From Bryum argenteum (Eukaryota; Streptophyta; Bryopsida; Bryales; Bryaceae), in contig CM073326.1 in NCBI GenBank assembly GCA_037043015.1, positions 13,896,345 through 13,960,344 on the forward strand: a stretch of 64,000 bases of DNA, read 5' to 3'. The notes beneath the pieces were generated by a model. It saw only the letters and a list, made by a program, of their open reading frames with translations, made no database searches and was not told the origin of the DNA. The stretch's first letter is position 1. Each line of letters opens with the position of its first letter. Positions 22,865 through 35,536 of the stretch are shown piece after piece. The position numbers and the translations under genes were made by a program.

Positions 22865-25800
22865 ATGGGGGACGCCAAAGACATTTTAGGGTTGCCGAAG
22901 CTTGGCGATCGAGGGAGCATCGAAAAGCGGAAGCCGCCCAAGGATGCAATCAAGAAGCCCGATGGCATCCACAGAGAGGTACATTTCACTAAAATCCTGC
23001 TTGAAAATGGCCAAAACAAGGGCTCAAATCTCATAATACCAGAAAGCATCGAGAACACTGCATGGCTTGATTTTAAGAAATTTGCAATGAGGATACAGAA
23101 CGTCCAATTTTAGAAATAGAGTATCATTATAGTCTTTCCTACTGACGTGTGTTTTCTTATGGCTGGAAGAAATCAATTGCGGAGGTTTTACATTTTGTGT
23201 TGATTCTTCAAAATCGAGAACAATGCATGACTTGATCTTAAGCAATTTTTTACACTGAGGATACACAGCGTCGAATCATAAACATAGAGGATTAATATAA
23301 TTTTCTTAACTGACGTCTGTTTTTTAATGGCTGGAAGTAATCCATTTCGGGGGTTTTACATTTTGTGTTAATTCCTCAATGCACGACTTAATCTGAAATT
23401 TGACATGACATTCAATCTTCTAAATAGAGAATTGAGAATAATTCTTCTACTGGCCTGTGTTTTTAAGTGATCGGGTGCTGAGGTTTTACATTTTGTGTGC
23501 AGGTTTATGCTCTTACGGGCGGATTGCCGCCTATTATGCCAACTTTGGATCCGGTGTCAATAAAGAAGCGACCGGCCAGTACTAAGAAAGTGAGTCAGCA
23601 TTGTCTTGCAGCTCATTCGATTGCAATTTTGTTGCTGTGATTGTGGAACTGATGTTGAAATTGTGACCACAGATATCATGGCAGTGGCTCCCGTTCTCGA
23701 CATCAGCTCGCACGGACAATCTGCAACTGTATCATTGGGTATAAAAGCTCTTTCTTCGAGATTTTAGCTGTTTCGAACTCCTCATTGACAAATCAGGCGC
23801 TTAAGAGAAGTGGGTGGATGCTACAGGTTCGAATCGTTGATGACTCGCAGCCTTCTGGAGATTACGCGTTCGCCAAATATAACAAGGTTTGATATATCGG
23901 CACTTACATTATGAATTCTGGCTTTCTGGTGCAAAAGTAGTGTTGATTTTGATTCGATTCTTGTTTTCTTCAGGGTGTAGATGGTGTGAAGTATACAGAC
24001 GAGGAGTATAATCAGTGGCTCGTTGATACGGTATGTGTTTCCTAACTGTTGTACTACCTCCCTCAAAACATTATTGGGCAGTTTGTGCCTCATGTTTCTT
24101 CAGCTGGATTAGTCCATTTCTTTTAGTACCTGCAATGTGCATTAGTGTCAGTAGTCAATTTAAGCCTGTCTTGATTCTGCATTTCATTATATGATGAATG
24201 AAATTGGTTTGCAATTTGCACTTGGAACTGTGGACTCGTTCAAAAGGGAGTATAATATTGAGTGAGGATGGTGCTCTGATAGCTAATTGGAATGGCCAGA
24301 AAGAGTATCCAAGTTTGATCGAAAATAAGAAACTGGCCACATCGGTTCGCAGTTCCGTATTTCTATCTTGTTGGCTTCAAAGTCTTTGCTGTTATCTAGC
24401 TGCATTGGATTTGAAGATAACCGACGACGTTATGTGAGTAGGGCACTTGTTATCAGTATGTTAAGTTTCAGAAGGACCGTTCAGATGCTGCATACTGAGG
24501 TCTTGGTTGGGTTACAGAATTGGAGCAGAGAAGAGACTGATCAACTTTTCGATATGTGTGAACGTTTCGACATGAGATTCATCGTCATTGCAGACCGCTT
24601 TTCTCCGCCACGCACTGTTGAGGAGCTAAAACAACGGTATTACTCAGGTGAGGCTGTGAGATTAATGTCGTCTTTTTTATGTACTGGCCTTGTGAGATCG
24701 GAATAATTTTTAACTAACCGTCACCTTTGCAGCTGCCAAAGCTATACTTCAGGCGAGGGCTCCTAATGACGATCTAAGCGACCATTCTATGTTCAAGGTA
24801 CGGAAATATAATTGTTTCCGGGTTCAGTTTATAGTGTGAACGTAGTGCATTTAAAAGGTTGCTCTGAGCTCTTAAAATAATAGTTTATGAAATCATCCTG
24901 TACCTTAGGGTTCGACCTTCCTCCTCTGCTTACACGTATCTGTCTTACTGCAACGTCCAAGTGAATCTTGCTATTTACTACTTATCTGAGACGTGGGTGA
25001 TTACTCGCTTCAGGATTCTTACAACGTAAATTATGAAGTAGAACGAAAGAAAGCATTGAACATCATCCTTTCTCAGTCGCGACAACAAGATCGTGAAGAT
25101 GCAGAGGTTACTCTCGTTCATTTATGGTTCGAGTCATTCTGGTTATGGTTCTTCATCGTCTTTATGAAATGTCTCTTGCATGATTTCTTGAAGCCAATAC
25201 TTGGCTAAGGGTGGTATTGATATCATCGATATGTGCCAATGCTCTTTCCTTACTGGTTCCTCAGTACCTTGTAACACTCCTTTTACCTCGCGTCTTGTGG
25301 CCGGTGTACTATTACTTTAAATAAGTGACGTTATGAAGCTTTTCTTGAGAACGAGTTTTTTCTACATTGATGTATCTATTACTTCATGCATGTTGGTTGT
25401 TCTCGATATAATCCCCGACGTCTGTTAAGGGATCGACCTCTTCGTCAAGTGGGCATCCACATTAACAGAGTGTACACTTCTGTTGGACAGATTATTGCAG
25501 AAGCAAGGCGTATCACAGAGGCTCGTCTCAAAGCCAAGGTAAGAAAACCTCTCAATTGCATTCTCGTTCAAGCGTTGTGACAGAGGGCTCTTAATGAGAA
25601 GGTGGTTATTCTTTTTGGCTTTCTCTGGTGTTGAAAGAAGATGCAATGAATAAGGTATGGGTTCTTGTCGAACATGTAGGGATTAGACGAGTCTCAGGTT
25701 TCAACAAGAGCTCCACTTCATGTGGATACAACACCTGCAAGGCATCCTTCACCATCTCCGGTAGCGACTGGGGATCTGCCATATTTGTCTGTTCCTGTTA

Positions 25801-27579
25801 CCGTTGCTGCAACGACCTCTGTACCAGTGACGCATGGAACGACGCCTGCATCTGTCCCTGCTTTAACTGCTATTCAAACACCCGTATCTGTACCTGCACC
25901 TACACCTTCGCCTGCATCGGCACCCCCTATCCCAGTTGGACCACGACCAGTAAGTCTTAACAATCTACCTACCTCCGGGTTTACATTGCTATGAAAGGCT
26001 GTGATGGTGGTGGCTTATTAGTGTTCAGTATGCTAATTGTTCGATGGTGTGAGCAGCCGCGAGTGTACTTGAGAGGAACATGGTTGTCTCAACAAATCCA
26101 TTCCATACTTTCACCAGCTGGTGTGAGGGCTTCAAAGCGCGTAGACCAGCTTTTGGAGGAGTTCGGGGTAATGTTTTCTTGCCCTTATCTACTTGGGTTC
26201 TCTCTTCAAATCGTAGTTGTCACGTTTAAACGGGTTCTAATTTGAATGAGCCCTTCAGGTACGTTCCAAGCCCAAAGTTCCGACCGCTCAAGTTTGTGCT
26301 GAGCATCTGGAGCTTAGGAAGGAGCTTCTCAACCTAATTCAGCTACAGAAGCAGGTGTGCTGTTGCATTTTTCTCCCTTTAACCATTATGAGATTTTCAG
26401 CCCTGTCGTTCCAGACCTCTAGACCTGACTATGCATATTAATATGAACTGAGCAGGTGCAACATACGGAAAGCGAGCTAAATGTATTGCGGGAAAATCCT
26501 TACGCTGATGTTTCTGCTACTCCAAATACCCCAAAGGTCAGTTTGTAAGCGAAACCTTGTTGTCCCTCCTAATCTTTGTCTAATTTATTTCCTGCCTCTC
26601 AGCTAGGTCAGATTCCAGTTAAGTTCTTAGAGGCAAACTTAATCGCATTCCAAAACTTAAGACTCAGTCCCAACGAAGTAGCAACAGTCTACCTTTTTTT
26701 ACTGGAATACGTTGCTGAAACACGTAGGGTGCTGATTGTACTAAAAGCTGGTTTTTGTCAGAACCTATTAGCAGTTCATTTATATGGATATGGGAAGGAT
26801 ATATGTCAGGACTAGAGGGGCTTATGTGTGCTTGTATGCAGAGACCTCATCGTGGATTCGAAAACGAACGTGTTTCAACACGTGCGACTGCCGTCGGAGC
26901 AGATTTTGAAGGTTTTACTGGCAGTGGTGAGGCTTTCTTTTCTTGAATCACTTGATACAATGTTGGGTTTGGCTCTTTTGTTGATGGTTGAATGATTGAT
27001 AGAATCTCTTTTCATAGAATAATAATAATATTCAACGATTTGGTTCACTCATCGCAGGTGAACGAGTCGGCAAGCGTGAACAGAAGCGAAAGGTATGTGG
27101 ACCTTGACTTTTTCTACTCCCCTTTCTGATCAACCGTCATGAGTTCCTCAATTATTTGAACATGGCATCTTGTAGCTACAATATTTTATCCAGATACACG
27201 TTCATCAGTGTATCTTCTACATTCAATCACAGAATCACGGTCTTTAGCGTAATTGTTTGATGCTTTTCCGGCCAATCTCCTACTGTCCCTCCAGAACCAG
27301 ACCATTCGTATTCAGAATCGCCGCTGGGCTAATTATATCCATTAATATAATATTCGGATCAGCTGGTTGAATTTGACCCTTTTTGTCAATGGAGCGTGCT
27401 CCATCATTGACTAGAGTGGAAGGTTCGAAGTCGGTTCACTAGAGTAGGTCAAATATATCATCCTAGATCAACCCATGATTTGTATTTGATTCTTACAGGC
27501 TCCAGCGAGGTTTCAGGAAACGCCTACATCTCCGCCGTATAATAAGCGAGCGAGGAAATTGAAAGGCTCGGAAAGTTAG
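22865..27579 (+). CDS. SWC4: SWR1/NuA4 complex subunit SWC4 (DMAP1 homologue)
   Basis: Coding exons: 22865-22978, 23503-23589, 23673-23738, 23827-23886, 23974-24030, 24518-24647, 24733-24797, 25014-25106, 25491-25538, 25698-25949, 26057-26167, 26259-26354, 26456-26536, 26842-26926, 27058-27092 and 27499-27579. They join in frame to about 486 aa. Landmarks: [11 protein letters not shown] start, SWQWLPF, the SANT-like segment [20 protein letters not shown] (about aa 130-150), a Pro/Thr/Ser-rich linker (exon 25698-25949), [28 protein letters not shown], and the C-terminal [23 protein letters not shown]4 is shared by the SWR1 (H2A.Z deposition) and NuA4 (histone acetylation) complexes and acts in the nucleus. 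A microexon between 25538 and 25698 cannot be excluded; direct joining is in frame. Confidence 0.94.
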
Positions 27580-27988
27580 TGAGGAAACAGGTTGGGAACT
27601 ATTGTACAGAGCTTATCTTTGATGGAAGGAGCAGGAGAGAAATTTTATCCTCTTTTCGCTCATGTTTTCACGAAGTAAAATTACTGCATTTTTACTCCTG
27701 ATGTATTGTCTATTTTGTGGCAAGAGATGGTGACTCCCTTTCGTATGTGCCTACTTTATTTTTACGGTCACAGTTTGGGGAAAGTTGAATAGCATTCAGT
27801 CTTCAAAGGCAGTGGAGTACGTACCGAAGGAGAACAATTTGTGGTATCATTGCGTATCTTTTGGAATGGCAATGGGAGCTTAGGATAGCGCTTATTGTCA
27901 TTGTAAAATTTTGCTCTCCGTTGATGATGACAAAGTAGAAATAGTGATTGGTGCATAAGCAAGTCAATTGTTTTTGTTTTTGATAGTA

Positions 27989-28360
27989 CACTAAAAATTA
28001 TATTTAGTGTTGGCAACACTAAACACGAACAACAACACCAATTGTCAACAAGGGTAGAATTGTAGCAACTCTAATTGTCAATTCCAACACCAATTGTGAA
28101 CAATAGTAAGAAGTAAAGAATTAAAAAGTGAAGCCCCCCAATACACTAATTGTCCACAAGTTGACTAACAGTGTTGGAGCATGATGGTGGTAACTACACC
28201 AATTGTCATCCAACACAAAACATAATTAAATGATCCATATACAAGCACTGCCCTCACTAAAATGCATGCCATTAATTCATACTTAATTGTGTGGGCCTGT
28301 AATTTTTATCACAAAAACTAGACTTGATTTGGGACCTAACACTAAACATAATTTTTAGTG
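27989..28360. mobile_element. TA-flanked MITE-like element with CACTA ends
   Basis: The 372-bp element has inverted ends CACTAAAAATTAT[A/G]TTTAG then TGTT, with TA on both sides. The TA flank fits a Tc1/mariner-type (Stowaway-like) MITE; the CACTA start alone would hint at CACTA elements, but no 3-bp duplication is present. Its inner 28227-28340 is nearly identical, inverted, to 28593-28712 just outside it. Confidence 0.65.
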
Positions 28361-28712
28361 TAGCAAAATTGTTGTAGCTTTATATAAGCGTACTAACACC
28401 ACACACTACATTAAGGACTTTATCCAAACCTAATGTCATAATGGAATTATATTTCATAAGGTAGAAGCCTCGCATGTGCTTTGATGAATACTAACCCCTA
28501 AACGTGCCGAATGTCGATTGTACAACATTTTGGATGAAAGGCGGAAACTTTGAAGAGGCAAAACTTTCTCATTTAGAGTCTATTTTTGACGAAATCACTT
28601 GGGTTAGGTCCCAAATCGAGTCTAGTTTTTGTGATAAAAATTAGAGGCCCACAAGTAATGAATTAATGGCATGCATTTTAGTGAGGGCGGTGCTTGTATA
28701 TGGATCATTTAA
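28227..28712. repeat. Inverted duplication of about 115 bp, spaced 250 bp
   Basis: 28227-28340 and 28593-28712 are reverse complements at roughly 90-95 percent (GTCTAGTTTTTGTGATAAAA, GGCATGCATTTTAGTGAGGG and TGCTTGTATATGGATC are shared). One arm is inside the MITE-like element, the other belongs to the dispersed repeat family starting near 28490. RNA read through here could form a long hairpin. Confidence 0.85.
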
Positions 28713-28771
28713 CATAGGCCATGCTTCTTTCATTGCAAGCCAATTAAGTGAAATTCAATTTACCTTTTCAT

Positions 28772-28817
<46 letters not shown>

Positions 28818-29430
28818 TATGTTTTCAAAATGAAATTCAACAACTTTTCTGATGGAAGATTCTTGTTTTGAATAGTTAAGGTATTGGATCTGCAATGATG
28901 CTTCTATCTTGAAAAAATTGAAAAAATATACGTTGTTTTTGAGAAGAAGTTTCTCATTCATCTACAGTTGGGTTTCATTGTTTGTTGGGTTGATATTCCA
29001 AATTTGAATCTAGTTTTTGTAATAGAAACCTTGAATCCATCCAAGATGTGAAGAAGTTATGGCATTCATTTTCGTGCAAGGGGTCCTACTTTTGAACTCT
29101 TTTTTCTTTGTAATTCTTAAGCGGCTTTTACCATTGCAAGGCAATTATTTGCACTAAGAAGTTTTTCTCATGGTTTTCTTTTGTTCGAGGATGCTTTGAG
29201 ACGAAGGTGAACATTTTTGTGGTTAGTGAATTTTTCATTGCAATAAGTGTGTTGGTAGCATTTTCACTTCAAAGTGAAATTGATGAGATTTCGTGATGTT
29301 TTATAGCACTAATATGTTATGATTTTGCAATGTATGAGGCCTCATGACTCAAAATTTGACCCACGTGATGAAAAATATGTTCATTACAAGATTGCACAGT
29401 TGAAATTTGAATACCTTACCTTTGTTTCCA
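28490..29430 (+). repeat. Dispersed repeat family, longest copy
   Basis: This stretch shares a colinear set of motifs with 47110-47800, 47935-48400, 52330-53085, 55015-55430 and 63775-63930 (plus), and with 45610-45725 and 59935-60075 (minus). The motifs are: ACTTTGAAGAG.CA.AACTT, TAGGTCC.AA, TCTAGTTTTTGT, TTTTACCATTGCAAG, GAGA.GAAG.TGAACA, TCAAAGTGAAA.TGATG, and ATGAGGC.TCATGA. No terminal repeats or coding capacity were found. The copies are heavily diverged, so the family is old. Its class is unknown. Confidence 0.75.
28771..28817. repeat. Poly(T) tract of about 45 bases
   Basis: A pure T run inside the dispersed repeat copy. The poly-lysine frame on the minus strand is an artefact of it. 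Assembly length may be unreliable here. Confidence 0.95.
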
Positions 29431-31450
29431 TTTATCACACTTTTTTGACAATGTGTTTAGTCTGCTCATAATGAATCAAACCATTTAGGGGTCAAGAGTG
29501 AATAGAGATTGTCATTTTGAAGTGTGTTAGACTTGGTTGAACGGTCTTTGTATTATTACGAAAGTTTCATGCACACATGCATCAATCCCTTAGAAGGCAT
29601 TGTCCTATAATGATATGAATATGTTGACAAATAAGAATAATATCATAAACGTGTGATAGCGAGATAGCTTACCAAAGCATGTGGTGTTTATGGAATATCA
29701 AGGTCGAGAAATAAATTGGAAGGTTGTTTAAATACCTACCCATTGATGTACTTCTTTTTGTTGATAAATTTAGAATGGATTTGCAAATGTCTAGAAGTTT
29801 GAATACAATCATGTAGATTATTCAAGATATTTCTCATACAATCTTTGCTACAAGAATCAAAAGACAATGACTAAGGTTTTGAAGATCAAGCATGCAATGA
29901 TGGTATGGATTGATATTTATAAATCATCAAACGAGATATTTTTACCCCTAATCAAAAGGTCTCTTTTATTGCCAAAGACAGGCCTTTGCATTTGAATTTG
30001 AGCATACCTCCATGTAAATAATTAAACATATTTTTAGGTTTTACGAGGAAAACATTTGTAAACATATTTTTAACCCACTTAGTGACAAGAAAAATAAGAA
30101 TCTTAAGTCAAATTTACTTATGAAACTGGCTTTTTTGGCTCACGACACTTTGGACCCAATTTTGCAAATCAAAGATGATGGTTACATACACATGTACAAG
30201 TAAGGTATTCACTGAAATTACTTCCCCCTAAATGTGTGAAAACCAAAAATATACATCTCGTATTGAAAAAGGGTTGTTTTGAGGGTTTTTGTTGTTTTGT
30301 GGCCTTCGACTTTAGTGATTATTGCATTCCTAGTGAAGAATTATCTACTTCATAAATAGCTATTGAATGTCGTGCTTTTGTGCATAACTTTGGTTACATT
30401 ATAAAATTTATGTTATTTGTAAATGACAAATAGATGCATTATATTTCTTTAGCTCATCACAATGTTCGTGACAAACTTAGTTAGTAAAATTCAAATATTG
30501 TCAAGTTTGTCAGTTATTTTGTAGATTTCTTTTAGTATACAATTTTTCTTAAGTGTACAAATTTGTCAATTATTCTTTTAGATTTTACTGCATGAGACAA
30601 GGAATACACACTTTATGAAGTATGAATATACAATTCTCTCTCTTAACCCTTTTACATATTCATTAGAATTGTTAAAATTACAGAAACAACTAAAACAATG
30701 TTGCAGTATTCAGTCTATATGTTTCAAATTGGGCCTTGTTTCTTCAAAATGTAATACTATCATATACAATAAATCAACTCCATCACAATCTCAGAAAAAA
30801 TAAATTAAGACAAATGCCAAAAACCTTTTAAGTGTATAAATCATGAACTTGGTTGGATTGCAACTTATTAGTATGATTCTAAAAGTTTTGTGAGCATGTT
30901 ATAATGAACAACATTTTGTCACACGTTCAAATGAATGGTTATAAATACCACAAATTTAGATATTCATTAGCAATAATAAAATAATCTACAATAATTTAAT
31001 ACGTCACAACATTGAGCTCAAGAAAGAGAAGAATTTTGTACTTCATTGATTCTTACATCAAAATTTGAAGTAGATTTATTCAATTTAATGATACATTTTC
31101 TCATTTAGAAAAAATAATGAAATACAAGAAAAATATTCTACTAAACAAGTTTCTAATAGTAATAATGAATTAAAGTTCTCAAATCTTAAATGATATTTTT
31201 CATATTCAAATTATCTTAAAAACACAAATTCTTCCACTTGGTTCCAAAATTTTAACTTACATTTATAAAATAAACAATAATTTTTTTTGAAATAAAGTAT
31301 TAAGCTAGATTGAGTTCTTGCAAGCTTTTCTAGTTATAAGGTCAATATCATTTATTTTTTTTTATTTTTTTTTTTTTATTTTTTTTTTATTTTTATCAAC
31401 CCTAGAAGAAGACCTCTTCACTAGATTGATGCTCGTGAATGAAACCTTAA
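29431..31450. other. AT-rich intergenic DNA, no gene seen
   Basis: Only short frames without family resemblance. T-rich low-complexity at about 31350-31395. No structured repeat could be delimited. Confidence 0.5.
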
Positions 31451-31710
31451 CCCCTAACTTTCCTTAAAACCCGAAACGGGTTTTGGAGATTCTCGAAGGA
31501 GAAAAACTCAGCCAACTTTGACCATTATAATCTCACAAATAAGGAAGAATGAACGGTTCAAATTTGATATGTGAGAAGAATGTCAAGTGAACTTCAAGAT
31601 CTTACGGTTGGATCTTTTAAATAATGCTCAGATTGAGAATTTTTGAGCTTAATCTAAAGGAAGGTCAAATTTTGTGTCTAAGACCTTTTTGCAACAAGGA
31701 AATTTAGGGG
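31451..31710 (+). mobile_element. TTAA-flanked MITE, copy 1 (piggyBac-like)
   Basis: A 260-bp element with inverted ends CCCCTAA[C/A]TTTCCTT and an intact TTAA on both sides (31447-31450 and 31711-31714). TTAA targets with C-rich ends are the hallmark of piggyBac-type transposition. Two further copies share the whole interior: 35537-35801 and 55875-56124. No protein is encoded. Confidence 0.8.
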
Positions 31711-32205
31711 TTAAACTATCTTGGACTTTCTCTCTAAGGTCTCTTTAAACTTGTTATACTTCTCTCACTTGTATAACCACTCGTGTATTTTATAGCAAGA
31801 ACATACTTTGTTTTGATGCTTCTAAAAATAAACTTATTTTAGCAATCACTTCAAAAAAAACGCTTCAATCTTGTTGTTCACTTTCTAAGATTTGGTAAAG
31901 AAAAATTCTTTATTTATTGTTCAATATGATTTGTTTATACAAATGGAAACAAGCTAAATTTAATGTGATCTCACTTAGTTTTTATAAAAAAACTAAAGGT
32001 ACATTATGGTGTAAGATGTCACAATGAATATATTGGAAGTCTTGGATTCTCCTTACAAGTAATCAATGATATTTTTTAATTAATCCATATAAATGCTCAA
32101 ACTCTTTTTAAAAGGAAATCAATCAATGTTAAGTGGTTTTCATAAATAAAAAGAATCTCTTGAATGAATATCTATTTAGATATTTTATCTTTTTAATAAA
32201 TTTAA
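31711..32205. other. AT-rich spacer, nothing recognised
   Basis: No gene or delimited repeat was seen between the two TTAA elements. Confidence 0.5.
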
Positions 32206-32791
32206 CCCGTAACTATCCTTGCAGACTGATATGGTCTTTTGCCATTCTGGGCAGCCCAGGTTTTTGGGTTAGATTTAATATTTTTGACTAAGATTTTTAC
32301 TAAGTGTTCCCTATACTACATCTGAAGGTGTTTGTGCAACAAATTGGAAAGTCAAATTCCAATTTAAGAGTTTTTCAATGCAAAATTTAGTTTTCACACC
32401 CAATGCAGGCAGAGAAAAACTTTGTATTTTTGAGATTTTTAATTTTTTTTTTTTACAGATATATGTTCATAACCAAACTATTACTTGAGTTCTAGAGGGT
32501 CCCAAGTCAAAAAAACTACCAATTCTACAAGGGCATGCTCCAAAATTTTTAAGGGCAAGATTCAAAGTAAATCCTTTCGCACAAACTTTGGGTGCTATGA
32601 TTTGCAAATGATAAACATCCAACAGTGAATTTTTTTAATGAGTGACCAAAAATAGGCTTAGTTATGAGATCTTTCAATTTGAAATCTAAAAATAGTTTGA
32701 AAATTAGCTTCACACTCCCGGGAGTCCTTAGAGGTAGAAAGTCGCAATTTTGAGGTTTCAAGCTCCAGAAACACACAAGGAAATTTAGGGG
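32206..32791. mobile_element. Second TTAA-type MITE, related ends, different interior
   Basis: 586 bp. The left end is CCCGTAACTATCCTTG after TTAA (32202-32205). The right end, read inverted, is CCCCTAAATTTCCTTG before TCAA (32792-32795). About 13 of 16 end bases match each other, and they match the 260-bp family's ends. The interior is unrelated to that family. It looks like another non-autonomous element mobilised by the same source. Confidence 0.6.
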
Positions 32792-33095
32792 TCAATTTGT
32801 GAAAATGAACTCCTATGCTTCCAATTTGATATTCTTCTCAACAATAATCAATAAAAAAACTCTCCTCAAATAATTTTGATGCATTTGAAAACAATAGAAT
32901 TTATTTTCTTAAAGAATGTTTTGATAATGTCTTCTTCATATTTAAAGTTTTTATAAAAACATCACAAATATATAAGTATCATTTCGATTGTCATTGATAA
33001 ATCATCAAAAGAATAAAAGAACTATAATAAGAAGACATATATCTAGTATAGGGTTTATAATCTTAAAAACAACCTTTTTGTTTTCGTTCATATTA
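32792..33095. other. AT-rich spacer, nothing recognised
   Basis: About 300 bp without gene or structured repeat. Confidence 0.5.
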
Positions 33096-33389
33096 AGGTA
33101 GAGGCACCTATAACCGACCACTTAAGGATTTTAGCACATGATATTAAGGTATATATTTTTTTTAAAATTTTTCATGTGTGCAAACATAAGGTTCTTGTTG
33201 AATGCAAAAAGTTTCGTGATTTTATTTGCATTATTCAAATAGTTATAATTGTTTAAAGTGAAAAGTTGCTTGGAACCTAAAGTCGATCACATGCTCAAAT
33301 ATACAAATGAGGTACATCTGTTCTTTCAAAATCTAGGAATTGGGCTTGATCGGGTATTGGTTGCCGGTTGGGAATGGGTGCCTCTACCT
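33096..33389. mobile_element. TA-flanked MITE-like element
   Basis: A 294-bp element with inverted ends AGGTAGAGGCACC, flanked by TA on both sides, suggesting a Tc1/mariner-class MITE. A lone matching end (TTAAGGTAGAGGCA on the minus strand) occurs near 54705. Confidence 0.6.
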
Positions 33390-35536
33390 TACATGTTACA
33401 AACTTACAATTAGTATTTGATGATTTACACTAAGCCTTTTTATGAAGTTCAAAGTTAAAGAATTTTTCAAATTCGCTATCCTTTAGTAACTCTATCCTCT
33501 AATTAATTTATATAACACAAAATTATATGAAAAAGTTTCAAATCTTGAAATTTGATAAATTTTAAAAGAAAAAATTGGTAAACTATTATTGAATTTTTGT
33601 GTAGATTTTGGAGGCTGCCCCTCTCGAATTGACAAAAAGATTCAATAGGGCAGTTGGTTAGTATTTTGATTAAAAATTTGGTACAATAGAAACATTTCTA
33701 AAAAAATGTTGATAGGAAGAAATTTTTTCTACCCTAGTGTTGTTCCAAAACAATAATTTGTATTTTATAATTCTATAAATGGAATTTAATTATGAAGTTT
33801 TTGCAGATACACCTTGTAGTATAGGAAATATTTAGTATATATCATTTGGCAAAAAAATCAAATTAAACCTCTAAATCTAAGGTGCCCCTAAATAGCAAAC
33901 AAGCATTTTGGCTTCCTTGGACCTTTAAAGATTTAACCATGGCATTACAAAGGTGGTGCTACAAAGAGGCATCACAAATATAGAGGTGCTACATAGAAGA
34001 AAGTCATGGAGAGATGAAGTATTGGAAAGTTGATGTAAAATGTACTAAAATAAATAGCACTCAAATTTGTGGCCACTTTTTAGCTTAGGATACATCCCCA
34101 TGAAGAGGAGATTGAAAATTGTTCCCTCAGATATTTTGGTCATTTTCCCCCTTGTTTAGCCTAGAAATTTAAGTTTATTTCGAGAATTCTAAGAATTGAT
34201 TTTTGACTTTACGGACTTTACCACATAAACCTTAAATGTATAACCACCTCACACCAAATTATAGCCTAGACCTTACATCTAGGTTGCCCAAAATTGCATA
34301 GAGCCATTTTGGTTTCCATGAATAGGAAGGGGTTAAGCAAATAAAAAAGAATCATTTATCCTCTAAAATTCCACTTAGGGCACTAAGAGCTCTTTGAGAA
34401 TACTAAGCTTGTTCAAACCCAATGTCGTACAAGTGAGTACCAAAATAATGTGTAATTAATACTAGTTTTTATTGTTTACTTCAAGAAAACGTTCGATCAA
34501 TTGAACTTTCTTAATGTTGTTATGTGGAAAATTATGGACATAGACTTATAACCAAAAAATAAAATAGAAATAAAATGGTGGAATTATGTTCATTTTTGGT
34601 ATACCTTTTTTAATTCTAAATTTATATATGGCACTTCCATAAGAAATTTGTTAAAGTTTTGTAGTGTTGTAAAGTTTCATGCATATGGCTTAGTTTTGAA
34701 CTATCTCTTTTTCTCACATGATTGCTAATTAGACCTCAAAATTAGAGGCATGCATACAACATTTGCCAAAAAATATGGGAGGGTGAAATTTTTATGAATT
34801 CAAAGTGTCATAGAACATAGTCAAAAAAGTATTTGAAACATAAAATCCGTTAACCTATATTATCATAATATCCTAGAGTACAAAACATTTACAATTCATA
34901 ACTTCTACCTCCAAAACATGTCCTTTTTAGCATGTCCTCATAAAAAATGCCAACAAATTTTAAGGGAAAATTTATCATTCCCTTTCTCCCTTGATTGCTA
35001 ACACAACTTTACTCTTACTTATCTTTAAAACACTACTAGTCAATGCACATAGTCACACTCTTCTACAATTCCACACCCCAAGTACTTCTGAGTTCTGAAG
35101 CCATATAGTAGAGTGGTCTAAATTGAAGCATGTCCCACAATAGAGCTATAGTAATTCACTCCTACGTACATAATAGCCTCCCTATACAGCAATACCATGC
35201 ACTCATTCCAAACAATATAGGGTATCACTTTGGAGCAATACCATGTACTCATTCCAAACAATATAGGGTATCACTTTGGAGCACCATTTCAGGAACACCT
35301 ATATTTCCAACTTCAAAGAACTCACAACTCACTCTCTCACTAAGAAAAAATCCAAAATTGATGATTCCACTTGCTCTAGCTTTCTACTAATTTTCCCCAT
35401 GCACGAAAATTTCTTCTACTAGTCACATCTTTGTAGCTTTCCTATGCTCAATATTGAATGCCTTACTATATTACACACCATGCACATAGGTAAACTACTT
35501 CCAAACACACTCACTAGAATATTGTTCTTCGGTCAG
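33390..35536. other. AT-rich intergenic DNA
   Basis: No gene seen. A direct duplication of about 48 bp (GCAATACCATG.ACTCATTC and TATAGGGTATCACTTTGGAG) lies at about 35179-35283. Confidence 0.5.

Noticed and set aside
22321-23058. 245-aa minus-strand frame and 126-163-aa plus-strand frames
   Set aside because: They are produced by the stop-free 27-bp minisatellite; the peptides are 9-residue repeats and the minus frame runs over SWC4 exon 1.
28755-28961. Minus-strand frame with a poly-lysine run
   Set aside because: Caused by the poly(T) tract; no other support.
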